Position numbers and translations under genes: made by a program | Part shown: positions 7,287-13,834 of the stretch, one piece after another | Numbering within the stretch: the first letter of the stretch is position 1 | Layout of the letters: the number at the start of each line of letters is the position of its first letter | DNA from: a virus | Reading direction: 5' to 3' (one strand) | DNA: 31,419 nucleotides | IMG/VR virus record: IMGVR_UViG_3300034072_001408 | Span: 1-31,419 of that record | The notes under the pieces: generated by a model | Seen by the model: the letters and a program-made list of their open reading frames with translations, nothing else | Told to the model about the DNA's origin: nothing | Databases searched by the model: none

Positions 7287-7501
7287 GCTGCACCGCCTTG
7301 TGTGTTCTGAGCAGGCTTATCGGTAAAACGCCGTGGAAACCAGTCGCAATAGGTGTCAGTTGGCTTGTGCCCAAAAATCATGCAGCAACGGCGCTCATGC
7401 ACGCAGTGGCCGCAGGTCTTTGCGTCAGGCAACTGCATGCACGTCTTCTCGTCGCACGATTTGTCAGCGCAGCAGCCGTGCGAATGTTGTGCAGTGCTCA
7501 T
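7283..7501 (-). CDS. Small Cys-rich protein
   Basis: 72 aa with nine cysteines at 10, 11, 16, 21, 30, 33, 39, 40 and 52, plus several histidines; CGHCVHERRCC (30-40) is the densest part. This pattern suggests a small zinc-binding protein. The start at 7501 overlaps the upstream stop (ATGA); the longer frame upstream is shadow. It is the second Cys-rich protein in this operon. No function can be assigned. Confidence 0.65.
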   Translation of the reverse strand: MSTAQHSHGCCADKSCDEKTCMQLPDAKTCGHCVHERRCCMIFGHKPTDTYCDWFPRRFTDKPAQNTQGGAA

Positions 7502-7989
7502 GCCACACCGCCTTCCATCACCTTGCCGACATGCGCCTGCAGCAGGGCCAACTCCAGCCGCGCCCGCACGCGGGGCGTGCAGAAGAAGTCGACGTCGTGC
7601 AGGGCCATGTGCTTGGTGCCCTCGCTGCCCCATTCGCACTCGAACAGGGCGGTGTCGTCGTCAGCGTCGCCCTGGGTGATCAGCTCGCGGGCGTCGGTGA
7701 TGTTGTAGATGAGGCCCCGATCACACCAGCTGCTGGTGTCGATGTTCCATGCCAGCGCCAGCAGCGCTTCCAGGCGCTCGCCGGGGTTGGTGTTGCCCGG
7801 GCAGTCAAAAAAGACCCATCGCTCCTGCAGCGGCCGATCGCGCTCGCACATGCAGTCTGGCAGCGAGACGATGGCTCGGTACAGGCGACCGTGAGCTTGG
7901 AAGTGGGCGGGGTGGATGCGGCCTGTGGGTGGCCGGGGTGCGTTGGCTTGCGTTGCGAGGCTGCTGCAAGCTGTACTGATAAATGACAT
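7498..7989 (-). CDS. Hypothetical protein, first gene of the leftward operon
   Basis: 163 aa, MSFISTACSSLATQANAPRP at the start. The middle contains RLYRAIVSLPDCMCERDRPL and WVFFDCPGNTNPGERLEALL, and the end is a helix RARLELALLQAHVGKVMEGG. No family recognised. It has the only strong free-standing ribosome-binding site of this operon's promoter end (GGAGG at 7994-7998, 4 nt before ATG) and follows the operator pair at 8027-8065, so it is likely the promoter-proximal, repressor-controlled gene of the 16-gene operon. Confidence 0.7.
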   Translation of the reverse strand: MSFISTACSSLATQANAPRPPTGRIHPAHFQAHGRLYRAIVSLPDCMCERDRPLQERWVFFDCPGNTNPGERLEALLALAWNIDTSSWCDRGLIYNITDARELITQGDADDDTALFECEWGSEGTKHMALHDVDFFCTPRVRARLELALLQAHVGKVMEGGVA

Positions 7990-8026
7990 GAAACCTCCAT
8001 CGCCCGGGGTGGGCGTGGAGGCACTT

Positions 8027-8065
8027 TAGCAAAGTATTGCTAAGTATTCAAGCAAAGTATTGCTA
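8027..8065. promoter_or_regulatory. Operator pair in the divergent promoter region 7990-8116
   Basis: Two dyads: TAGCAAAGTATTGCTA at 8027-8042 and AAGCAAAGTATTGCTA at 8050-8065, starting 23 bp apart. They share TAGCAA-N4-TTGCTA with the pair at 9054-9092, next to the repressor gene, so the same CI/Cro-type protein probably binds all four. They lie between the leftward 163-aa gene and the rightward 76-aa gene. I could not assign -35/-10 hexamers with confidence. A 7-bp hairpin (8081-8087 with 8095-8101) lies in the leader of the rightward gene. Confidence 0.75.
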
Positions 8066-8116
8066 TGTCTGCAATAATTCATCCGCCGCCATGTGGCGGA
8101 TTCACCGGAGATTTAG

Positions 8117-8347
8117 ATGAGCACTGAAAGCAACGGGTGGGGCGAAAGCGCGGATATGGGACTGTTTGTGGCTGCAAAAAAGAGCCGCAGGTACCACATG
8201 TCACTAGAAATGTTGGAGGGCTGCCTTGAGCGCGCGGCTCGGCATTCTCGCGATGCCGGGCGGCTGGAGAATGTGGCGGGGGAACTGGACGAGATGCGGC
8301 GGCGTGTGCTGGATATCTATGCCGCCGAGCTGCGAGCAGCCGGTTAG
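8117..8347 (+). CDS. Small hypothetical protein under operator control
   Basis: 76 aa, starting MSTESNGWGESADMGLFVAA, mostly helical (LEMLEGCLERAARHSRDAGR and ELDEMRRRVLDIYAAELRAA). It has GGAG at 8107-8110, 6 nt before the ATG. It is transcribed away from the long minus-strand operon, and the operator pair lies in the shared region. It ends 8 bp from the convergent 90-aa gene. Function unknown; a small regulator or lysogeny-linked factor is a guess from location. Confidence 0.65.
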   Translation: MSTESNGWGESADMGLFVAAKKSRRYHMSLEMLEGCLERAARHSRDAGRLENVAGELDEMRRRVLDIYAAELRAAG

Positions 8348-8355
8348 GTTGGGCG

Positions 8356-8628
8356 CTACTCGGCGCCGATTTGGTCAGCCACGGACTCAAGCGCGGACGC
8401 TATGGCGTCTAGCGCATCCTTTATCTGGCTGATGGCTTCATGCAAAGATTCCGAGGCGATGCCTGAGCTGTAGTCCATTACAGCCGTTTGCATGAAGGCC
8501 GCGACGAGTTCGGGGTGGGCGCGTGCATAGCCCTCGCCGAACTCGGCATCGATATCACGGATGGCTGCGTTCAGGTAGTTGCCGGCGGCCAGCTTCGAGC
8601 TGTCATGAATGATTTTGTCATTTGGCAT
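8356..8628 (-). CDS. Small acidic helical protein, downstream of the repressor
   Basis: 90 aa, MPNDKIIHDSSKLAAGNYLN at the start, with a C-terminal amphipathic helix SLHEAISQIKDALDAIASAL. Acidic; no motif recognised. It lies 48 bp after the repressor gene on the same strand, so it is likely co-transcribed from the repressor's promoter and may be expressed in the lysogen. No clear ribosome-binding site was seen upstream. Confidence 0.65.
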   Translation of the reverse strand: MPNDKIIHDSSKLAAGNYLNAAIRDIDAEFGEGYARAHPELVAAFMQTAVMDYSSGIASESLHEAISQIKDALDAIASALESVADQIGAE

Positions 8629-8676
8629 GGCGTTTAGGTTCGTTGAGGGAATTGATAAATCGTGGCACTGCGCCGA

Positions 8677-9030
8677 TTACCCGACCGTGCCGTTTCTTTT
8701 TGGCTGAGTTTCTGTTGTTATTTTTGGATGAAGCGCACGGTAGGCTGTCTCGATTGCTTCATAGGCAATTCGCTCGTCGTGTGAAAAGGAGCGCAGCAGT
8801 TGCCAGGGTTCGATGTCCAGGGCGGTGGCCATCATCTCAACTTCGCTGAGCTTCGCGGAGGGGGCTTTGCCAGATGCTCCTACTGGGCGGCGCCCTGGGT
8901 TGAGGTAGTTGCTGATGGTTGTTTGGGCGACACCACTCTTTGCCGCCAGTGTCTTTTGAACGAGGTCGCGCTCTTTCATAAAGTGGCGGAGGTTCTCCGC
9001 GAGAGTTTCATTGATGGGTCTTGCTGCCAT
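8677..9030 (-). CDS. CI-like repressor (XRE-family HTH, short form)
   Basis: 117 aa. The HTH_3/XRE domain covers about residues 8-80: LAENLRHFMKERDLVQKTLA then SGVAQTTISNYLNPGRRP as recognition helix. There is no LexA-like serine-peptidase C-terminal domain, so RecA-stimulated self-cleavage is not expected and induction must work in another way. The start at 9030 places the operators (9054-9092) directly upstream; the longer frame would run through them. No ribosome-binding site precedes this ATG, so translation may start on a short or absent leader. Confidence 0.85.
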   Translation of the reverse strand: MAARPINETLAENLRHFMKERDLVQKTLAAKSGVAQTTISNYLNPGRRPVGASGKAPSAKLSEVEMMATALDIEPWQLLRSFSHDERIAYEAIETAYRALHPKITTETQPKRNGTVG

Positions 9031-9053
9031 CAATTGAGTGTCCAAGCGATAAC

Positions 9054-9096
9054 TAGCAAAGTGTTGCTTTGATGGATAGCAAAACTTTGCTATAGT
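9054..9096. promoter_or_regulatory. Operator pair and rightward early promoter
   Basis: Dyads TAGCAAAGTGTTGCTT (9054-9069) and TAGCAAAACTTTGCTA (9077-9092, perfect except the two central bases) start 23 bp apart, the same spacing as at 8027/8050. A rightward promoter fits: -35 TTGATG (9069-9074), 16-bp spacer, -10 TATAGT (9091-9096). The second dyad fills the spacer and overlaps the -10, so bound repressor would block RNA polymerase. The expected start (~9103-9104) coincides with the cro-like ATG at 9104, suggesting a leaderless mRNA. Confidence 0.75.
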
Positions 9097-9103
9097 GGGC
9101 GCC

Positions 9104-9361
9104 ATGCTCATACCTCTCCCTGACCTTGTTCGTGCCCAGCTCTTAGAGCGACGCGGTGAGTGGCCCAACATTGCCAAGCAGGCAGATGTGAGTCATTCCT
9201 GGATCTCGAAATTCGTGAACAAGCGCATCCCCAATCCGGGTTACGCAACGCTTGCCAGACTGAACGAATTCATGAATTCGGAACAAAAAGACCCTCCAGC
9301 GCTTTCCCAGCAAGCGCAAGGCGCTATCAATTCTGAATCTGCGGAGGCCTCCCATGCGTGA
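9104..9361 (+). CDS. Cro-like HTH protein
   Basis: 85 aa, MLIPLPDLVRAQLLERRGEW then an HTH: PNIAKQADVSHSWISKFVNK (about residues 21-40), and a polar C-terminal tail. Divergent from the CI-like repressor across shared operators, the classic Cro position, so it probably competes for the same dyads. I chose ATG 9104 over an upstream in-frame GTG at 9095, which lies within the -10. No ribosome-binding site precedes it. Confidence 0.8.
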   Translation: MLIPLPDLVRAQLLERRGEWPNIAKQADVSHSWISKFVNKRIPNPGYATLARLNEFMNSEQKDPPALSQQAQGAINSESAEASHA

Positions 9362-9674
9362 GCAGGCCTTCGCCCTCCAGCTTCTTGCCATGGCTGAGCG
9401 CTGGGCTGGTGCCGCTGGCGCCACACTGCGCGACCGCAAGAATTTCTCGGCCACCGTTTTCAGTGTGACACGCCGCCCGGAAGAGCGCGCGCTGTTGGCT
9501 GCGGCGGTGGAGCTGTATGACCTGGTGGGCGCCTCTGTGGAGGGCGCGCGGGTCATGCGATCTATGGATCTGGACCCAGACGCTGGTGCGCTGCTTGAGG
9601 CGCATGACTTGGAGACCCGGTTTGATGAATGGGCGGCGACCAAGCTGTTTGGTGGCTCTGCCGAGCAGGGGTGA
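9354..9674 (+). CDS. Hypothetical early protein
   Basis: 106 aa, MREQAFALQLLAMAERWAGA at the start, helical throughout, ending acidic (LETRFDEWAATKLFGGSAEQ). No motif recognised. It overlaps the end of the cro-like gene by 8 nt, so it is the second gene of the rightward early operon. Confidence 0.65.
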   Translation: MREQAFALQLLAMAERWAGAAGATLRDRKNFSATVFSVTRRPEERALLAAAVELYDLVGASVEGARVMRSMDLDPDAGALLEAHDLETRFDEWAATKLFGGSAEQG

Positions 9675-9756
9675 TCAGCGATGTATGCAGACCACCTGGA
9701 AGCCCGCTTCAGCGCCTGGATGGCGTCCAAGCGCTTTGTAGTCTCGGGCCCCGCGA

Positions 9757-9990
9757 TCAGCTGGCCGCAGCCACTGCAGCGCGGTGCATGTCCATCAGGA
9801 TGGTTTCGGTCGCGGTGTTGCCTTGTTGCTCCTCGCTTTTTGCAAGCCGCGCCAAGTCTTTGGCAAAGGCTTCTTGCTTGTCTGCGGGCAGTTGTCGCAC
9901 GGTGGCGAACACCAGGGCGCCGAGGGCGTTGACTATGGCGTTGGCTGTCTCTGCTGTCAGCGGCTGGGTGTTGTCGTTCGATGCGCTCAT
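9757..9990 (-). CDS. Small protein on the minus strand within the early operon
   Basis: 77 aa, starting MSASNDNTQPLTAETANAIV; a helical, well-mixed composition (ALVFATVRQLPADKQEAFAK, then DLARLAKSEEQQ) typical of a real protein. A good ribosome-binding site (AAGGA at 9994-9998) stands 4 nt before the ATG. It runs against the surrounding early genes. A plus-strand frame from 9681 overlaps it and reads plausibly for only about 22 residues. Function unknown. Confidence 0.6.
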   Translation of the reverse strand: MSASNDNTQPLTAETANAIVNALGALVFATVRQLPADKQEAFAKDLARLAKSEEQQGNTATETILMDMHRAAVAAAS

Positions 9991-10192
9991 GGGTTCCTTC
10001 AATTCCTTCAATGGTTCTTTTCGAGTCGGGGGTGTAAGCGGCCCCCGGGTCATTTTCCGCCACGTGGCCGCTTTCAGCGGTAGCTGTGCTCTCCGTTCCT
10101 TCCTTCCTCCCTCCTTGGGTGGCGCGGCTGGCGGCTTTTTCTTCCTGGGGTTGGTTCGTGTGGGGCATGGCTCCATTTTTGACGCCCCCCTT

Positions 10193-10240
10193 TGATAACC
10201 AGTGATATCGGGTGATAACAGATGAAATCAGCAGTTATCA
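10193..10240. repeat. 10-bp phased TGATAWC repeats with an inverted copy
   Basis: TGATAAC at 10193-10199, TGATATC at 10203-10209 and TGATAAC at 10213-10219 are spaced exactly one helical turn, on one DNA face. An inverted GTTATCA follows at 10234-10240 inside the first codons of the next gene. The rest of the 230-bp gap 9991-10221 shows nothing else I can name. Probably a regulator-binding site; an iteron-type role is also possible. Confidence 0.6.
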
Positions 10241-10614
10241 AGCGCCTGCCAGCGGGCGCCGCCAGTGAGCAGCAGCTCACCTTGTCGTTCGAGCCGGGCA
10301 TCAGCGACCGTTTTGGCTCGCTGCGGGAGTGCATTGCCACGGGCGTTTACCAGCGCGGCCTGAAGCGGGTGGCGATTGACCTGGACCAGGCGCCCAGCAA
10401 CCTGAGCGTGCAGCTGAGTGATGACCCGTCGCGCCATCTGAGTGTGGATAGCCTGGAGCGGTACATCGAGCGCACGGGCGACCTGGTGCCCATCTACTTC
10501 CTGGTGGAGAAGTACATCAAGCCGCGCGACGGGCGCCAGGAGGCGGCGCTGGCCCAGTTGCCCGCCCTGGCTGAGCAGCTGCAGGCGATGCTGAAACAGG
10601 CGGGGATGGCCTGA
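10222..10614 (+). CDS. CII/CP76-like regulatory protein (candidate)
   Basis: 130 aa, MKSAVIKRLPAGAASEQQLT at the start. The middle (SLRECIATGVYQRGLKRVAI, DLDQAPSNLSVQLSDDPSRH, LSVDSLERYIERTGDLVPIY) follows the pattern of the phage regulatory CII/CP76 family: an HTH that scans 'cells as sites' followed by LTVDEL..Y...TGD. A short helical tail follows. Its location before the replication genes fits a regulator. The resemblance is by eye, so treat the family name as tentative. Confidence 0.55.
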   Translation: MKSAVIKRLPAGAASEQQLTLSFEPGISDRFGSLRECIATGVYQRGLKRVAIDLDQAPSNLSVQLSDDPSRHLSVDSLERYIERTGDLVPIYFLVEKYIKPRDGRQEAALAQLPALAEQLQAMLKQAGMA

Positions 10615-10616
10615 GC

Positions 10617-11684
10617 GTGGACAACTATCAGCAAGTGCTTCTGCAGATGCAGGAGTTTGGCATCGAGTTCCGGGACAAAGATTTGCCTCTGGAGATTGAC
10701 ACTCCAAAGAGCAAGACCTGTGGCAAGGGGGGGAAGGATTGGTACAAGCTCTACCTCTTCCGCCGCGACCCGGACAAAGGCGGCGGGACATACGTGGTGG
10801 GCACCTTTGGCACCTATCGCCACGGCGGGGCCAGCCAGAAGGTGCATGTGGAGTGGGCGCCCCTCTCCCCTGAGGAGCGTGCGCGACGGGCTGAGGAGCT
10901 GCGGGCGCAGCGCGTGAAGGCTGCGGTGGAGCGCCGGGCCGAGATTGCCAACGCCATGGCGGAGGCTATTGATGTGTGGCGCCGGGGCGTGAAGGATGGG
11001 CAGTCGCCCTACCTTGAGCGCAAGGGCGTGACTGGTGAGGCCTGCCGCTATCTGGCAGAGCCATTGGTGCTGCGCTGGCCGGGTGAGCCTGGGGAAGAGG
11101 ACACGCGGGTGCATCTGCCTGAGGGGACGGTGCTGGTGCCGTTGCTGCGATATGACTTGCCGCGCGAGGAGGCGCTGCGGGCCCTGCAGTTCATCAGGCC
11201 GGATGGCGCGAAGATCTATCAGCGTGGCATGGACAAGCCCGGCTGCTCCCTGCGGCTCGGCTCTATCGACACCAACACTACCCCGCTGTTGTTGGTGGTG
11301 GAGGGGTATGCAACGGGCCTGACGGCCCGCCAGGCGGTTGACCAGAAGTACCCTGTGTTTGTGGCGCTTGATGCGGGCAACTTGGCGCACGTGGTGCCGC
11401 TGCTGCGCAAGCTGTACCCCTTCACCCGTATTTTGATCCTGGCCGACGACGACTGGATGACGCGCGACAAGGTGTCGGGCGAGTTGACCAACCCTGGCCG
11501 CAACGCCGCAAGGGCCGTAGCCCGCAAGGTGGAAGGGGCGGATTTGGTGTGGCCAATATTCAAGCATGCCACTCGGCAGGAGAAGGACACCGACTTCAAC
11601 GATCTGCAGGCGCGTGAGGGCCTTGATGCGGTGCGCAAGCAGCTGTCTGGCGTGGTCGAGATGATGGCGAGGCGCTATGGCTGA
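10617..11684 (+). CDS. Toprim-domain primase
   Basis: 355 aa, starting with GTG at 10617, two bases after the previous stop, with GGGGAT upstream. The Toprim fold is visible in the C-terminal half: LLLVVEGYATGLT with Glu229 (about 225-236) and LILADDDW with the Asp triad 277-279, then TDFNDLQ (325-331) typical of phage/plasmid primases of the TraC/DUF type. The N-terminal 80 residues (KDWYKLYLFRRDPDKGG, GTFGTYRHG) look like a small binding module. It would synthesise RNA primers for phage DNA replication together with the next gene, which overlaps it by 8 nt. Confidence 0.85.
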   Translation: MDNYQQVLLQMQEFGIEFRDKDLPLEIDTPKSKTCGKGGKDWYKLYLFRRDPDKGGGTYVVGTFGTYRHGGASQKVHVEWAPLSPEERARRAEELRAQRVKAAVERRAEIANAMAEAIDVWRRGVKDGQSPYLERKGVTGEACRYLAEPLVLRWPGEPGEEDTRVHLPEGTVLVPLLRYDLPREEALRALQFIRPDGAKIYQRGMDKPGCSLRLGSIDTNTTPLLLVVEGYATGLTARQAVDQKYPVFVALDAGNLAHVVPLLRKLYPFTRILILADDDWMTRDKVSGELTNPGRNAARAVARKVEGADLVWPIFKHATRQEKDTDFNDLQAREGLDAVRKQLSGVVEMMARRYG

Positions 11685-13380
11685 AATTACGCCAGACAGC
11701 GGCCCACAGGGCGGTGCGGTGGAGCCCGCGCCGCATGCGCGCGAAGACGCGCATGCCTTCGATGCCATCGGCGCGCCAGCGCCGCACGATAGTTCTGTCG
11801 TTCGCGTGGACTTTGGCGCTGGCAAGGGGCAGGGCGGTGGTGCCGGGTCTTCTGACGCTGAAGCCGGTCCCAGCTCGGCCCCGCCCCCCCTCCCCCAAAG
11901 TAGCGCAGCTGCGCTCATGTCGGGGGATGGGGGTGGTGACGCCGGGGAGACTTCTGAGCAGTCTGCCGATGACGTCGCTGACGACAAGCCGGTGCAGGGG
12001 CGCAAGAAGGAAAAGACCATTGATTGGGGGAAGTTCAATCACCTGATCGAGCACTTTGTGCTGATCTACGGCACGGATACCGTGTGGGATGGCTCTGAGC
12101 GGCTGCAGATGAAGATCGCCAATATGGGCCACGCCCATGGCGCCGATATGGTGCGCATGTGGAAGACCAGCGAACGGCGGCGCACTGTGCGGCTGGATGA
12201 CGTGGTGTTTGACCCCACGATGAAGTGCGACCCTGAAACGACGGTGAACCTATACGACGGTATGGCCATGGTGCCCAAGGAGGGCAACGTGGACCCAATC
12301 CTTGACCTGGTTCGCTATCTCACCAGCCGGGCGGCTGAGCATGAGGCGGAGTGCGAGGAGATCATGCATTGGCTGCTGTGCTGGCTGGCCTACCCGCTGC
12401 AGCACCCGGGTGCGAAGCTGCGCACTGCGGTGGTGATGCACGGGGATGAGGGCGCGGGTAAGAACTTTCTGTTCGACATCATGGTGGCGATCTACGGGAA
12501 GTACGGCGCCCTGGTCGGCCAGGATGAGCTGGAAGACAAGTTCAACGACTGGCGCAGCTGCAAGATGTTTGTGGTGGGGGATGAGGTGTCCAGCCGGGCG
12601 GAGTTGGTGCACAACAAGAACCGGCTGAAGGCGCTGATCACGTCGCCCACGGTACAGATCAACCCGAAGAACCTGGCTCGGCGGGAAGAGAAGAACCAGA
12701 TGAACATCGTGTTCCTCTCGAATGAGCTGCAGCCGCTGGCCCTGGATAACTCAGACCGGCGCTACCTGGTGGTGTACACCCCCCGGGCCAAAGACCCTGA
12801 GTATTACCGCAGCCTGGGTGAGTGGCGCGATAACGGGGGCGCTGAGGCGTTCTATCACTTCCTGCTTACATACCCCCTGGATGGCTTCCACCCTTACTCG
12901 CCCGCCCCAATGACTGCGGCGAAGGTGGCTCTGATCGAAATCAACCGCAAGAGCCCTGAGCAGTTCTGGGCTGAATGGTCTGCTGGTGAGCTGGATCTGC
13001 CCTACCAGGCCTGTGCGGTGGATCAGGCGTATTCGGCTTACCTGAAGTGGTGTCAGCGCACGGGCGACCGTTACCCGTTCAAGCGCAATCAGTTCACGCC
13101 CACGCTGACCCGGTTCTCAGAGGGGCAGGGCAGGCCAGCCCGTACCAAGGCAATGAACGTCACCAAGCCCGGCGAGGCAAAGAAGACCACCCGAATGCTG
13201 CTGGTGTCTGAGCCGGTGCTGCGCAAGCCCGATGCCGGGCCTGACGACGTAGCCATGACAGAAGGGGAGTGGGCCACCAGCTCGGTCAGTGACTTCGCAA
13301 TTGCACTGCGCAAGTACATCGGCTATGGCTCGGGCTCCCCCTCCCACGATGGCAGCGATGCCGATGGAGGTGATGAATGA
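11677..13380 (+). CDS. SF3-type replicative helicase (DUF5906-like)
   Basis: 567 aa. Residues 1-110 are low-complexity, Gly/Ala/Pro/Asp-rich and probably disordered. The ATPase core has Walker A GDEGAGKN (256-263), Walker B FVVGDE (298-303) and motif C NIVFLSNE (343-350) with the sensor Asn, the order of superfamily 3 helicases. After residue 440 follows a domain with AYLKWCQRTGDRYPFKRNQF, like the D5/primase C-terminal winged region. With the overlapping Toprim gene it forms a split primase-helicase. The noncoding array follows its stop directly. Confidence 0.85.
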   Translation: MAEITPDSGPQGGAVEPAPHAREDAHAFDAIGAPAPHDSSVVRVDFGAGKGQGGGAGSSDAEAGPSSAPPPLPQSSAAALMSGDGGGDAGETSEQSADDVADDKPVQGRKKEKTIDWGKFNHLIEHFVLIYGTDTVWDGSERLQMKIANMGHAHGADMVRMWKTSERRRTVRLDDVVFDPTMKCDPETTVNLYDGMAMVPKEGNVDPILDLVRYLTSRAAEHEAECEEIMHWLLCWLAYPLQHPGAKLRTAVVMHGDEGAGKNFLFDIMVAIYGKYGALVGQDELEDKFNDWRSCKMFVVGDEVSSRAELVHNKNRLKALITSPTVQINPKNLARREEKNQMNIVFLSNELQPLALDNSDRRYLVVYTPRAKDPEYYRSLGEWRDNGGAEAFYHFLLTYPLDGFHPYSPAPMTAAKVALIEINRKSPEQFWAEWSAGELDLPYQACAVDQAYSAYLKWCQRTGDRYPFKRNQFTPTLTRFSEGQGRPARTKAMNVTKPGEAKKTTRMLLVSEPVLRKPDAGPDDVAMTEGEWATSSVSDFAIALRKYIGYGSGSPSHDGSDADGGDE

Positions 13381-13391
13381 GCGCCCACGGA

Positions 13392-13617
13392 GTTACACGG
13401 TTACGCATGCGCGTAACGCTGAAAGCTAGCACTGGCGCGGGTAGTTACGCGATTACGCAGTTACGCGCCACATGCGTGTGCGTATGTGTGCGGGCATGCA
13501 GGCGGGCGCGTGTGTGCGTGCATGCATGTGTGTGCGTGTGCAGCGTAACCGCGTAATCGCGTAACTCGCTAGGCGTGGCGCGGGTTGTGGCGTTACGCGT
13601 GCGCATAACCGCGTAAC
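13392..13617. repeat. Mirror-symmetric array of twelve RTTACGC elements
   Basis: Forward elements (GTTACGC and one-base variants) start at 13392, 13400, 13444, 13452, 13460 and 13592; reverse elements (GCGTAAC and variants) start at 13411, 13543, 13551, 13559, 13603 and 13611. The six pairs 13392/13611, 13400/13603, 13411/13592, 13444/13559, 13452/13551 and 13460/13543 are all exactly symmetric about 13504.5. The inner triplets (13444-13467 against 13542-13565) match at 22 of 24 positions. The sequence between the elements is not palindromic, so this is an arrangement of binding sites rather than decay of one long palindrome. The centre (about 13470-13541) is mainly alternating TG/CG. Candidate replication origin or packaging/resolution site. 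Confidence 0.85.
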
Positions 13618-13654
13618 TCGTTTCTTGTTTTTTTAAGAAGAAAGGAAAAAGAGA

Positions 13655-13834
13655 ATGGAATGGATCAAGCGAGGTCGGGCGGCTGTCGGCTGGAAAGCTC
13701 AGACCACCGTGGGGCCCCACCCCCCAGTAGGTACTCCCGGAGCACTTCTCCGTGGGGGTAATTCGACCCCCGCGCGCGCATTAGTTGCTGGCGCTGGAAA
13801 AAGTCCGGGATTTAGTCCGGTTTCGGGGAAATAG
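13655..13834 (+). CDS. Possible 59-aa ORF before the small terminase (weak)
   Basis: Starts MEWIKRGRAAVGWKAQTTVG and is rich in Gly, Pro and Ala. AAGGA lies about 9 nt upstream of the ATG and the stop is 4 nt before the small terminase start, which would fit an operon. Against it: low-complexity composition, no recognised family, and its 3' codons are the AGTCCG repeats that may be a packaging site. Confidence 0.25.
   Translation: MEWIKRGRAAVGWKAQTTVGPHPPVGTPGALLRGGNSTPARALVAGAGKSPGFSPVSGK

Noticed and set aside
8347-8375. Bidirectional terminator between the convergent 76-aa and 90-aa genes
   Set aside because: Only a 5-bp GGCGC/GCGCC pairing is present, with no T run on either side.
9681-9932. 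Plus-strand frame of 83 aa
   Set aside because: Only the first ~22 residues read like protein; the rest is Arg/Trp/Cys-rich and overlaps the minus-strand 77-aa gene, which has a good ribosome-binding site. Kept only as a possible gene remnant.
9143-10168. 341-aa minus-strand frame
   Set aside because: It runs antisense through the cro-like gene and its neighbour and straight over the better-supported 77-aa minus gene; composition is Arg/Ser/Ala-rich with no domain.
10494-12038. 514-aa minus-strand frame
   Set aside because: It lies opposite the primase and helicase genes, which have clear catalytic motifs; the protein is low-complexity His/Leu/Arg-rich shadow.
13392-13617. Protelomerase resolution site (linear prophage telomere)
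   Set aside because: The mirrored layout recalls telRL sites, but the linkers and centre are not palindromic, no protelomerase gene is seen, and the phage has an ordinary tRNA-linked integrase.
13392-13617. CRISPR array
   Set aside because: The elements are only 7-8 bp, in both orientations, at unequal spacing; no cas genes are present.
13445-13720. 91-aa minus-strand frame with THTHTH repeats
   Set aside because: The His/Thr repeats are merely the translation of the TG/CG tract of the mirrored array.
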